From Chloroflexota bacterium (lineage in GTDB: Bacteria; Chloroflexota; Anaerolineae; Promineifilales; Promineifilaceae): DNA of 64,000 bases. This document shows, piece after piece, positions 36,879 through 45,180 of the stretch; the stretch's first letter is position 1, and every line of letters begins with the position of its first letter. The notes beneath the pieces were generated by a model, which was not told where the DNA came from, ran no database searches, and worked only from the letters and a program-made list of their open reading frames with translations. The stretch is taken from assembly GCA_014584575.1 (NCBI GenBank), contig JACTMP010000018.1, positions 17,671 to 81,670 of the forward strand, read 5' to 3'. The translations under genes and the position numbers were made by a program.

Positions 36879-38828
36879 ATGAACACAAAAAATAACTTGC
36901 TCACCAATCCCTGGGCAGCGGTAGGGCTGCCCGCGCTGACCATTCTGTTAGGCGTACAACTGCTGCGGGCGCTGTTCCCGCTGCTGCTGTATGTGCTGGG
37001 CGACCGGATGGGGTGGACGGCCGTAGCCATTGGCGCGTTAGCCCTCATCGTGTTTACATCCAGCTTCCTGGCCGAATTTCTGCGCCGATTTGTAGGAGCG
37101 CGGGTACTGCTGTTGGTGACGGTGTTGGGCGTGGGCATTACCCGGCTGGCCTTGCAGTTGTGGCCGAACGCGCCGTTGGCCTACCTGATTCTGTGCATTG
37201 TCGGCGCTATCTGTTTTGTCCTGTTTTTCCCCGTTTACCTGGCGGCGCTGCGCCCCCATGGCCGGCAAAACATGGTTACATTTGCCTATGGTTTGCAGAT
37301 AGGCTTTATCCTCGTGGCCCTTCTGAACGGGCTGTACAACAGTTTTGAGTTCAACTGGCAGTCTGGCTGGCTGAACGGGCTGCTGGCCATCGTCCTGTTT
37401 TTGCTGCAAATGGGCAGCCTGGCCTTTGTGATGAACAAACTGCCCCCGGCGGCAGCCGATCAGGATGCCCCTTTCCGGCAGGCGCTGCCCTGGGGCATGT
37501 TCGGCCCGTTTCTCTTCTTACAACTCCTGTTCTTCTTGAATCTGGCGCAGTTGTCGGCTATTGGCGGCTGGCAGTTGCCTTTAACGATGGCGCTGGCGCT
37601 GTTGGCCGGTGCGGTCGGATTAGTGGTGATGGGCTACATCGCCACACGCGGGCGTCATGCGGCGCTGGTGTTGGTAACGGGGCTGGTGGTGGTGGCGCTG
37701 GCCTGGTTTGCGGAGTCCTCGCCGGTAGTCACGGCCGTCTACCTCATTTTCGGCCAGATGGTGTTAGCCGCCATCCTCATGCTGGTTGTGCTCAACATTC
37801 GCGGCGGCGACCCCGAAGCGGCTTCGGGCCGCGCCCACACCATCCGCAATCTCACCATCGCCAACGGTATTGGTTGGATACTGTTTGTCATCTTCATCTT
37901 CCTCTATTACGCCGGTTACACGCTGCCCCTATTCCCCAATACCGTCCTGCCGCCCATTGCTATCTTGCTGGTGGTGCTGGCGGGATTGGCCGCCAGCCGG
38001 GCTGCCGCCGAACCCACCCCCCCGGTTGTTTTTCGCAGCGGCCTGATTGTGCTGCTGGTCTTATTGGCGGTGGTGGTGTTTAAGTGGCTGACGTGGCAAA
38101 CGCCAACGGCCGTGCCCGCCCCTGGCGGCCCCGTCCGTGTGCTGGTCTATAACCTGCACAATGGTGTCAATCCCTGGGGTCAGCTTGACCTGGAAGCCAT
38201 CGCCCAAACGATTGAGTCGGAAAACCCAGACGTGGTGGCGCTGCAAGAAGTGTCACGCGGCTGGATTGTGAACGGCTCGGCCGACATGCTGCAATGGTTA
38301 GAGCAGCGTTTGGGGATGCCTTACGTCTGGGGTGCTACCGCGAGCGGCAACTGGGGTAACGCCGTTTTTAGCCGTTACCCCATCCTCACCTCGGAAGTCC
38401 ACGCCCTACCGCCCGATGATCTGCTGCTGCATCGTGGTTTTATCTTTACAGAGATTGACATAAACGAAAGTGAACCGCTGCGCCTGATCAACACCCATTA
38501 CCACCACCTGGACGATGGCAGCGCCATTCGGGTGGAGCAGACGGAAGCGTTATTGGGCTTTTGGAACGGCCGTGCCCACACCCTCATCATGGGCGACCTG
38601 AACGCCACGCCAACCACCCCGGAGATGCAAATGTTCCGCGACGCCGGCTTCACCGACGCCATTGACGCCGCCGGTATTGTGCCCGGTTACACCTACTCTT
38701 CCACCGACCCCAACCGGCGGCTGGACTACATCTGGTACACGGCCGATGTGGCCGCCAGCGACGTGGTCATCAACCCCAGTACCGCCTCCGACCACCTGGG
38801 CGTAGCTGCTACCGTCGGTAATCGGTAA
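36879..38828 (+). CDS. Fusion of a polytopic membrane domain and an endonuclease/exonuclease/phosphatase domain
   Basis: The 649-residue protein has about twelve membrane helices (residues 10-405) followed by a cytoplasmic or extracytoplasmic EEP-type hydrolase domain (about 412-649): VLVYNLHNG, DVVALQEVSRG (metal Glu), INTHYHHLDDG, LIMGDLNATPTTPE and RLDYIW with the final SDHLGV. Family members cut DNA, RNA, phosphoinositides or sphingomyelin; the membrane fusion suggests a lipid-type substrate. AGGAGG precedes ATG 36879. The C-terminus GNR and its TAA stop lie in a family B repeat. Confidence 0.85.
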   Translation: MNTKNNLLTNPWAAVGLPALTILLGVQLLRALFPLLLYVLGDRMGWTAVAIGALALIVFTSSFLAEFLRRFVGARVLLLVTVLGVGITRLALQLWPNAPLAYLILCIVGAICFVLFFPVYLAALRPHGRQNMVTFAYGLQIGFILVALLNGLYNSFEFNWQSGWLNGLLAIVLFLLQMGSLAFVMNKLPPAAADQDAPFRQALPWGMFGPFLFLQLLFFLNLAQLSAIGGWQLPLTMALALLAGAVGLVVMGYIATRGRHAALVLVTGLVVVALAWFAESSPVVTAVYLIFGQMVLAAILMLVVLNIRGGDPEAASGRAHTIRNLTIANGIGWILFVIFIFLYYAGYTLPLFPNTVLPPIAILLVVLAGLAASRAAAEPTPPVVFRSGLIVLLVLLAVVVFKWLTWQTPTAVPAPGGPVRVLVYNLHNGVNPWGQLDLEAIAQTIESENPDVVALQEVSRGWIVNGSADMLQWLEQRLGMPYVWGATASGNWGNAVFSRYPILTSEVHALPPDDLLLHRGFIFTEIDINESEPLRLINTHYHHLDDGSAIRVEQTEALLGFWNGRAHTLIMGDLNATPTTPEMQMFRDAGFTDAIDAAGIVPGYTYSSTDPNRRLDYIWYTADVAASDVVINPSTASDHLGVAATVGNR

Positions 38829-38842
38829 TCAGTTATCGGCCT
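38814..38842. repeat. Family B repeat at the 3' end of the EEP fusion gene
   Basis: CGGTAATCGGTAATCAGTTA and a following ATCGGCC. It encodes the last three codons and the stop of the upstream gene. Confidence 0.75.
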
Positions 38843-38906
38843 ATGTTATACTCCTGCCATTGATCATTTGCCGTTGATCATTGACCATTCAAATAGGAGA
38901 TGGGTC

Positions 38907-39212
38907 ATGCCGTCACCATTTCCCGGTATGGACCCTTAGCTGGAAGGGTATTTGTGGCCGGACGTGCATCATAGTTTGGCCACGCAAATTCGGGATCAAT
39001 TAGCGCCTGCTATCCGGCCGCGTTATGTGGCCCGGCTGGAAATCCAGATGGTTTGGGATGCGACCGGGTTGGAAGTAGCCATTATGTACCCGGATGTGGA
39101 GGTGATGGAACGGGCGGAGCATCGGTTGGGTGAACCGGCGCCGGCCTTAACGTTAGATGCGCCACCGTTGACCCATCCCCACATTCCCCCTTCGCCCTAT
39201 GCTGATACCTGA
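38907..39212 (+). pseudogene. Truncated DUF4058-like gene with an in-frame TAG
   Basis: The frame starts MPSPFPGMDP, the typical beginning of DUF4058 proteins, at ATG 38907 behind AGGAG. Codon 11 is TAG (38937-38939), where the family normally has Tyr (TAC), so one base change breaks the gene. The frame resumes with LEGYLWPDVHHSLATQIRDQ and VARLEIQMVWDATGLEVAIM and ends at 39212 after about 100 residues, whereas family members are roughly 250 residues. Both the stop and the truncation indicate a decaying gene. Confidence 0.8.
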
Positions 39213-39304
39213 TTTTAATATGCGTCACACCTTTTTTGTTCCATTGCCCACCACAATGGCTGTGGTAAACTTCCACTTCGGAAAAACAAGGACAGGATTG
39301 TAGT

Positions 39305-40183
39305 GTGATAAGCATTCAAAACGTTACCAAGCAGTTCTACCAGTTCAAAGCTATTGATAATGTTTCTTTCACCATTCCCAGGGGCGAAGTAGTGGGATTG
39401 TTGGGGCCAAACGGGGCGGGCAAAACAACGCTGTTTAAGCTGATCGCCGGTATTTTGCAGCCCGACAAAGGCAAAATCTACCCTCATGCCGGGACGTGGC
39501 CGACCATCGGCTACAAGACCGACCGGCTGCTTTTCCCCAACCATCTACGTGTGAAGCAATACCTCAAAATTGTGACGGAGTTGAGCGGTGTGCCCCATTC
39601 CCAGACGGAGCGCGTCCTCACCGATGCCTTAGCCAGGGTAGATTTGCTATCGGCGGCCAACAAAAAAATTGGGGCCTGCTCCAAAGGGATGCGGCAGCGG
39701 TTGGGGCTGGCGCAGGCGCTCATCGGCGACCCGCCGCTGCTGCTGCTGGATGAACCATCAAATGGGCTGGACCCGGCCGGTCAGGACGAGATGCACCGGC
39801 GCATTCAAGAGCTGCACGCCGCCGGGAAAACGATTTTACTCAGTTCGCACCATCTCAATGAAGTGACCCAGGTTTGCACGCACCTGATTATTCTCAATCG
39901 CGGCCAGATTCATTACCAGAGCAGTATGGTGGATGCGCTTACCGTCAGCCCGTATGCCCTCATTGAAACGGACAGACCCATTATTAGCCCGCTGCTGCTG
40001 GCAGAGCTACATGCTCTGCATCCGGGTATTCAGGTGGAAGGCAGCCGCATTTATTTGCGAGACGCGGCCATGCGATTGCGGCGCGATATTCTGGCAATGG
40101 TGCTGCGCGCCGGTTATGACGTGCTGCACGTGGAGCAAAAACATATCACCCTGGCGGAAATTTATGCGGAGGCAGTGCAGTAA
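39305..40183 (+). CDS. ABC-2 type exporter, ATP-binding protein
   Basis: The 292-residue ATPase has Walker A GPNGAGKTTLF (about 37-47), signature CSKGMRQRLGLAQAL and Walker B LLLLDEPSNGLDPAG, plus a C-terminal extension (about 215-292) as in drug or NatA-type exporters. It energises the permease whose start overlaps its stop at 40183. It begins at GTG 39305 with AGGACAGG upstream. The signature has SKG in place of SGG, normal for this class. Confidence 0.93.
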   Translation: MISIQNVTKQFYQFKAIDNVSFTIPRGEVVGLLGPNGAGKTTLFKLIAGILQPDKGKIYPHAGTWPTIGYKTDRLLFPNHLRVKQYLKIVTELSGVPHSQTERVLTDALARVDLLSAANKKIGACSKGMRQRLGLAQALIGDPPLLLLDEPSNGLDPAGQDEMHRRIQELHAAGKTILLSSHHLNEVTQVCTHLIILNRGQIHYQSSMVDALTVSPYALIETDRPIISPLLLAELHALHPGIQVEGSRIYLRDAAMRLRRDILAMVLRAGYDVLHVEQKHITLAEIYAEAVQ

Positions 40184-41001
40184 TGCGGCGAATCTGGACA
40201 TTGACGAACTACTTTACGGCCTATCTGTTCCGCTCGCTGGCGGGCGTGGGGCTGGTGATTGCCACGCTGGCATTCTGGTTGTTGTTTTTTAATCCCCGGC
40301 AGCAGACGCCGGAGGCGGCGTATTATGTGTTAGTTATTGGCGTGTTTGGCGCGGGCATGGGGTTTCTGGTGACGATTATGCTGGCGACGCGGGCGAACCA
40401 TGCCAACCTGTATCCCTGGGTGGTGCGCTTACCGAGCCGGGTGGAGTACGTCACGGCCGTGTTCCTTAGCGCTTTCATCACCGCCCTCATCCTGCAACTG
40501 CTGTTGGCCGGGCTGGCGCTGGTGAATGGCCCCCAATTGGGATGGCAGCGCATTCTTGAAATTCCACCTGTCTGGCTCTCCCTGCTCATTCTCTCGATTG
40601 TGCTGGCGCTGCACGCCGCTGACCTGGTGGCGCGCGGCTGGTCGCGGGTTTATCTGTTTGGTCTGTTGGCGATCTTTTTATTTGCGCAAAGTATCCATAA
40701 CAATACGGTGCGCAGCCTGATCATGCAGTTGAATCGGATGGCCTTAAGCCAGGGGTGGGCGGGTGTCAATGATACGCTGGCGAATTACGCCTTTACCTTA
40801 AACAGCAATGAGGTCAGCACGGTGGGGCAGTTGTTTGGCCTTATATTCTGGCCTTTCCGGGCGCTGGCGGAAGCAACGGTAAGCGGCTACTTTACCTCCA
40901 CCCAGGCATTAGCCCCGGCTATTTTGCTGCTGTATGCTACCATCTTGTTCATGTTGGCCGCCGATTTGTTTGCCAACAAAGACCTGGCATTTGTGGAGTA
41001 G
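40183..41001 (+). CDS. ABC-2 type exporter, permease
   Basis: This 272-residue membrane protein has about six hydrophobic segments (near residues 18-38, 50-70, 88-112, 125-145, 155-172 and 240-262) and no enzymatic motif. Overlap with the ATPase gene and topology define it as the membrane partner. The substrate is unknown. The stop codon abuts a 16-bp inverted repeat. Confidence 0.85.
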   Translation: MRRIWTLTNYFTAYLFRSLAGVGLVIATLAFWLLFFNPRQQTPEAAYYVLVIGVFGAGMGFLVTIMLATRANHANLYPWVVRLPSRVEYVTAVFLSAFITALILQLLLAGLALVNGPQLGWQRILEIPPVWLSLLILSIVLALHAADLVARGWSRVYLFGLLAIFLFAQSIHNNTVRSLIMQLNRMALSQGWAGVNDTLANYAFTLNSNEVSTVGQLFGLIFWPFRALAEATVSGYFTSTQALAPAILLLYATILFMLAADLFANKDLAFVE

Positions 41002-41066
41002 GGGCGAGGCAGCCGGGAATTACATAGCCGGTAACAAGAAAAGTAACATACCGGCTGCCTCGCCCC
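41001..41066. repeat. Family F inverted repeat with 16-bp perfect arms
   Basis: GGGGCGAGGCAGCCGG (41001-41016) and CCGGCTGCCTCGCCCC (41051-41066) are perfectly complementary around a 34-base centre. It starts at the last base of the permease stop and ends 20 bases before the next start. Confidence 0.92.
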
Positions 41067-41085
41067 GCCATTAGGAGAAAATGGG

Positions 41086-41298
41086 ATGGAATGCTGGCAT
41101 TGTGAACGGCCGTCACACGCGAACTGTAAATTTTGTGGCCGGGCAGTGTGCAAGGCCCACGCCCAGGAAAAACCGTATATTATTCACACGTATCGCACCT
41201 CGGCCGACGTTTACAAGGCCATCGTCGTGGCCGGCGCTGTCTGGTGTGGTGTTTGCAACCCTCAGCAAGACCCCGTGGCGTTGTTGAATCTGGAATAA
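41086..41298 (+). CDS. Small zinc-finger-like protein
   Basis: A 70-residue protein with MECWHCERPSHANCKFCGRA, then VCKAHAQ and WCGVCNPQQD: at least six Cys and three His in CxxC/CxxH patterns, suggesting one or two bound zinc ions. AGGAG lies eight bases before ATG 41086. It may be cotranscribed with the exporter. Function unknown; DNA-binding or a chaperone-like role are both possible. Confidence 0.75.
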   Translation: MECWHCERPSHANCKFCGRAVCKAHAQEKPYIIHTYRTSADVYKAIVVAGAVWCGVCNPQQDPVALLNLE

Positions 41299-41317
41299 AA
41301 AGCGTGGGACAGAGACA

Positions 41318-41341
41318 CCGGGCGGCGGGATAGCCGCCCGG
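41318..41341. terminator. GC-rich hairpin between convergent genes
   Basis: CCGGGCGGC and GCCGCCCGG make a 9-bp perfect stem around GGGATA. There is no T-run on either side, so it may be a weak or factor-dependent stop between the small zinc protein and the convergent lipoprotein gene. Confidence 0.55.
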
Positions 41342-41364
41342 CTGCCCATGACTGTTTAATCTGA

Positions 41365-43017
41365 TTACGGGAGCACAATCTGTGGCTGCCAGTGGAAATG
41401 GTGGGGTTCGGCGCCCAACACGGCCGTCACGTCATACAAATAGTCGCCATCAGCCGGGGCATAATAGACACGGCCGTATTCCTGCGTCACCATCACCACG
41501 CCGTACCCATCTTTTGACCAAAATGCCGTCGCCGCGCCGGGCAGAAACTGCACCGGCGGCGAGGCATTTACCCGTTCTGGCGTTTCATTAAACGAAACCA
41601 GATGGTACGCGCCTGCTGCCGTGTTGAGCGCATCCTGGGCAAACAAGACGTAGGCAAAACGGCCGTCGTCCAGATTTTGCCCACCAGCCGCCCCCAAATT
41701 CTGGGTGGATAACACCACCGATTCCTCCATCACAATCGTGTTTTGCTCCGGCTGGAAGCGCCACAGTTCGGCGCGGGGCTGGAATGTGCCCGTGCCCGTT
41801 TCCGAGCGCAAGACAAAGAGGCGCGCATCTGGCATCCACGTTACCTCGGTGGGGAATTCGTTCACGTAAACGAAGGAATCGGGCACATCCACCAGGGCGC
41901 GGGTGGGCACATCAAAAACGGCGCGGTTGCCGCCTTCCCAGCCACCCTTCCACAACAGCAGGTAACGGCCGTTGTTCGCCCACTCAATTGGCGAATAAAC
42001 GGCCAGATTGGCCATATCCGGCGCCTGTTCATTAAACGGGCGGTTTTGAATGAGTTGTTCCGACTCCCGCCCGGCCAGATTTTGCAGCCAGACGGCGGTG
42101 TTGTCATTCCACACAAACAAATTGTTATCCGGGTGCCAGGCCAGACCACCACAATAACGCTCACATGCCCCCACATCGGTGATCGTCCCCGGCGTCCCGC
42201 CGCCGGTTGGCAGAAAATAAATACGCCGCACCGGTTCGCCGCTCTCCTGCACCGCATACGCGCCATTCAAACTGCCTCCCTGGAAAGCCACATGGCGGGC
42301 ATCGGGCGACAGCGCCAGTCCGGCCAGGTTGTCCACGCGGGGCACAATGCGCCAGGTCTGGTTGCTGACCAAATCCATGAACCACAATTCATGCTGTGTG
42401 TCCAGATCGGGATATTGGTGGTCATCTCCGGCGGTGTTGGTGCGGGTAACAGGGATGGAAGCGGTCAGTCGGGCCACAACCGCCCGTTTGCCGTCGGCGC
42501 TGACGGAGAAATCGGTCAGGTCGCCCACCGCCGGGTTCCACTGGCTGGCATTGTCACGAACGCGCTGTTCAGGCAAGGGGCCGGGCAGCAGCACTTCAAT
42601 CTGGCCTGTCTGGTGATTCCACCGCTTAAACGCGCCATCGGCCAGGAAGAGCAGATCGCGGCTGGCGGCAGGCAATGGGCTGCCGGTAATGGCCTGCACC
42701 GGAGGATTGGTGGCGGGGGTGGCTGCCGGAGTACTCATTTCGGTGGCGGTGGCGGCCAGCGTGGGGGTTGGTTCCGGGGTGGATTCAGCGCCAGGCACGG
42801 CCGTTTCGCCGCTCACTTCTCCGGGGGCTAAGGTGGGGGACACGGCCGTGTCCCCTCCCCCGCCAACAGGTGTGCCAATCTCGCCCACGTTCACATTGGG
42901 CGGTGGCAAAATAGGCGTCGGTTCCACTTCTGGCTCTGCACTACAGGCTGCCAGGAACATCAGCGCCAAAAGCCCGGTCAAAACGAATAGAAATCGCAGG
43001 GTTAATGATTGTTTCAT
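41365..43017 (-). CDS. Lipoprotein with WD40/TolB-like beta-propeller
   Basis: The ~550-residue protein starts MKQSLTLRFLFVLTG and has a lipobox LAACS (Cys near residue 25), so it is an extracytoplasmic lipoprotein. A Pro/Thr-rich linker (about 28-110) leads to a domain with propeller-like repeats, for example FSVSADGKRAVVARL, LALSPDARHVAFQGG and LAWHPDNNLFVWNDN. I chose ATG 43017, with GAGG upstream. Such proteins often bind partners or sugars at the cell surface; no enzyme motif is seen. Confidence 0.82.
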   Translation of the reverse strand: MKQSLTLRFLFVLTGLLALMFLAACSAEPEVEPTPILPPPNVNVGEIGTPVGGGGDTAVSPTLAPGEVSGETAVPGAESTPEPTPTLAATATEMSTPAATPATNPPVQAITGSPLPAASRDLLFLADGAFKRWNHQTGQIEVLLPGPLPEQRVRDNASQWNPAVGDLTDFSVSADGKRAVVARLTASIPVTRTNTAGDDHQYPDLDTQHELWFMDLVSNQTWRIVPRVDNLAGLALSPDARHVAFQGGSLNGAYAVQESGEPVRRIYFLPTGGGTPGTITDVGACERYCGGLAWHPDNNLFVWNDNTAVWLQNLAGRESEQLIQNRPFNEQAPDMANLAVYSPIEWANNGRYLLLWKGGWEGGNRAVFDVPTRALVDVPDSFVYVNEFPTEVTWMPDARLFVLRSETGTGTFQPRAELWRFQPEQNTIVMEESVVLSTQNLGAAGGQNLDDGRFAYVLFAQDALNTAAGAYHLVSFNETPERVNASPPVQFLPGAATAFWSKDGYGVVMVTQEYGRVYYAPADGDYLYDVTAVLGAEPHHFHWQPQIVLP

Positions 43018-43132
43018 AGTCAGTCGCCTCACTTGTACTGAGATAAATTTACTGGCAGGAGTGTAAAACAGGTGGTGCGCCTTTACCATACGAACAGGCA
43101 ATAAAGCGACCACGATAAGCAACTATCTCGTT

Positions 43133-43180
43133 CGTAGTAAGCGATTTATCGCCTAAAACGGCAATAAATTGCCTACTACG
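43133..43180. repeat. Palindromic repeat (CGTAGTAAGCGATTTATCGCC, family I)
   Basis: CGTAGTAAGCGATTTATCGC and its imperfect complement GGCAATAAATTGCCTACTAC flank CTAAAAC. A partial extra copy (CACGATAAGCAACTATCTCG) lies just before it. It sits between divergent genes. Confidence 0.75.
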
Positions 43181-43201
43181 AGCGGGCCTTGAGGAGGATA
43201 A

Positions 43202-44062
43202 ATGTCCCAACCAACCATTATTCAAGACGCTGATTATCTGCAAAACAACCAATACAAGAGTTCGGCTAATCTGGATGCACGGGCGGCGCTGCACCGGCGG
43301 TTCCGCACGGCCGTGACCCCCTGGCAAGTCTGGGTATTTGACCATTTAGAGCTGCGGGAGGGTACGGCCGTGCTGGAATGTGGCTGTGGCCCCGGCTGGC
43401 TGTGGCGGGAAAATATCGCACGAATTCCACCCGATTGCCATATCACTCTCACCGATTTGTCGGCTGGCATGGTGGCCGAAACCAAAACCGCGCTGCAACA
43501 TTCTGGGCACGACTTCCGCTTTCAGTCGGCCAACATTCAAAAACTGCCCTTCCCCGATGACAGTTTTGACGTGGTGATTGCCAACCACATGCTCTATCAC
43601 GTCCCTGATTTGCCAACGGCGTTGCGGGAAGTGCGGCGGGTGTTGAAAGGCGACGGCCGTTTTTTTGCGGCTACCAACGGTCAAAACCACCTGCGCGAGT
43701 TATGGCAAATCGGCCTGGAACTATGGCCGGAGGCCAATGATTGGCTGCAACAATTGTTATCGGCCGAATGGTCGTTTTCGTTTCAGTTGGAGAATGGCAA
43801 AGAGTGGCTCACGGCCGTGTTTCCCCACATCTCCCTGTTTCGCTATGACGATCACCTGGCCGTCACCGAAGCCGAACCCATTCTGGACTTCCTCTTCTCC
43901 ACTTCTTTGGCCGGTAGCAATCACCAACCTGAACCAGAAACCGTCGCCCAGGTACGGCAAAAACTAACACAGCAAATCACCCGTGATAGCGCTATCCACA
44001 TCACCAAAGATACCGGGCTGTTTTATTGCTCGGGCATCCGTCCATTTCTCCATCCGCTGTAG
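43202..44062 (+). CDS. Class I SAM-dependent methyltransferase
   Basis: The 286-residue enzyme has the AdoMet motif AVLECGCGPGWLWRENIA (about 56-73), the acidic loop ITLTDLSAGM, the SANIQKLPFPDDSFD segment and VIANHMLYHVPD, typical of Methyltransf_11. The substrate is not predictable. AGGAGG lies upstream of ATG 43202. It appears monocistronic and is followed by two hairpins. Confidence 0.9.
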   Translation: MSQPTIIQDADYLQNNQYKSSANLDARAALHRRFRTAVTPWQVWVFDHLELREGTAVLECGCGPGWLWRENIARIPPDCHITLTDLSAGMVAETKTALQHSGHDFRFQSANIQKLPFPDDSFDVVIANHMLYHVPDLPTALREVRRVLKGDGRFFAATNGQNHLRELWQIGLELWPEANDWLQQLLSAEWSFSFQLENGKEWLTAVFPHISLFRYDDHLAVTEAEPILDFLFSTSLAGSNHQPEPETVAQVRQKLTQQITRDSAIHITKDTGLFYCSGIRPFLHPL

Positions 44063-44087
44063 TACGTGACTAACCTGAATTTGAGGA

Positions 44088-44133
44088 GTTCGCACGCCCA
44101 CGTGCGAACGAGCAGCACGAGGGCGTGCTGCTC
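44088..44133. repeat. Two adjacent perfect hairpins
   Basis: GTTCGCACG-CCCA-CGTGCGAAC (44088-44109) is directly followed by GAGCAGCACG-AGGG-CGTGCTGCTC (44110-44133). Both stems are perfect. No T-run follows, so these look like another palindromic repeat family rather than a plain terminator. Confidence 0.8.
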
Positions 44134-44193
44134 TCCTCACTCCACAAATTTAGTTTGTTGCGGTAGTAATCTCGTAGAACAAAATCCAGCCGG

Positions 44194-44247
44194 CTATTGA
44201 CAAATAGTGTACAAACTATTGACAGAATTATACAAAAGATGTACGAT
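44194..44247 (+). promoter_or_regulatory. Promoter with 22-bp tandem repeat upstream of the MacB/FtsX genes
   Basis: A perfect -35 TTGACA (44219-44224) and TACGAT (44242-44247) are 17 bases apart. Two 22-base units starting CTATTGACA at 44194 and 44216 are in tandem, each ending TACAAA-like. The downstream unit contains the -35, so a repressor or activator bound to the repeats could control it. The gap from here to 44352 shows nothing else. Confidence 0.6.
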
Positions 44248-44352
44248 TCTGCCTGTGATTCAATCGCCTTGATGAATGAGGCGCGTCTTTACAAATGATT
44301 ACCAACAGGCTGAATAGCTCAATAGCTACGGCCGACCAAAAAAACAGGGAAT

Positions 44353-45168
44353 ATGATGAACGAGAAGATGATTATCCAGGCAAAAAGTGTCAAGAAAACG
44401 TATAACACGGGCAAAGTGATTGTGCCCGCTTTGCGTGGGCTGGATTTGAATGTAAGACAAGGGGAAATGGTGGCCATCATGGGGGCTTCGGGCTGCGGCA
44501 AGACAACGCTGCTGAACACCCTGTCGGGGCTGGACGAGATTGATGAAGGGGTGATTGAGATTGACGGCCGTGACCTGGCCAAAATGAAGGACAAAGAACG
44601 CACCGCTTATCGGGCCGCCAATATGGGTTTTGTCTTCCAATTTTATAACCTGCTGCCGGTGCTGACGGCCGTGGAAAACGTCGAAATGCCCCTTCTGCTG
44701 GACGACTCACGCCAGATCAGAGCCAAAGAAGCGCGCCAGATGGCCCACGCTGCCCTGGCCGCCGTAGGGCTGGCCGAACAGGCCGACCAGCGCCCGGCCG
44801 AATTATCCGGTGGGCAGCGCCAGCGCGTCACCATTGCCCGCGCCCTGGTCAACAATCCGGCCATCGTCTGGGCCGACGAGCCAACCGGCGACCTCGATTC
44901 CGTCACCTCGCAAGAGATCATCGAACTCATGCGCCGTTTGAACCAGGAAAATGGGCAAACCTTTGTCATCGTCACCCATTCGCTGGAGATCGGCGAACAG
45001 TGCGACCGCATTATCTGGATGAAAGACGGCCAGATTGTGGCCGAACCGCAGCACGTCCCGGCCAATGGCAAAGCCAACGGGCACACAAACGGGCAGAGCA
45101 ACGGCCGTTACCGCGAACCCATCCTCCAACCCAACAGCGAACCCGAATTGATATTCGTCGCCAATTAA
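44353..45168 (+). CDS. MacB/LolD-type ABC ATP-binding protein
   Basis: The 271-residue ATPase has Walker [14 protein letters not shown] (about 42-54), [15 protein letters not shown] and Walker [14 protein letters not shown], the set typical of LolD/MacB proteins. It drives conformational work of the FtsX-like permease 12 bases downstream. The C-terminus has an unusual Asn/Gly-rich stretch ([14 protein letters not shown]). AGGGA precedes ATG 44353. Control probably acts at the repeat-containing promoter upstream. Confidence 0.94.
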   Translation: MMNEKMIIQAKSVKKTYNTGKVIVPALRGLDLNVRQGEMVAIMGASGCGKTTLLNTLSGLDEIDEGVIEIDGRDLAKMKDKERTAYRAANMGFVFQFYNLLPVLTAVENVEMPLLLDDSRQIRAKEARQMAHAALAAVGLAEQADQRPAELSGGQRQRVTIARALVNNPAIVWADEPTGDLDSVTSQEIIELMRRLNQENGQTFVIVTHSLEIGEQCDRIIWMKDGQIVAEPQHVPANGKANGHTNGQSNGRYREPILQPNSEPELIFVAN

Positions 45169-45180
45169 AGAGTACCAACC

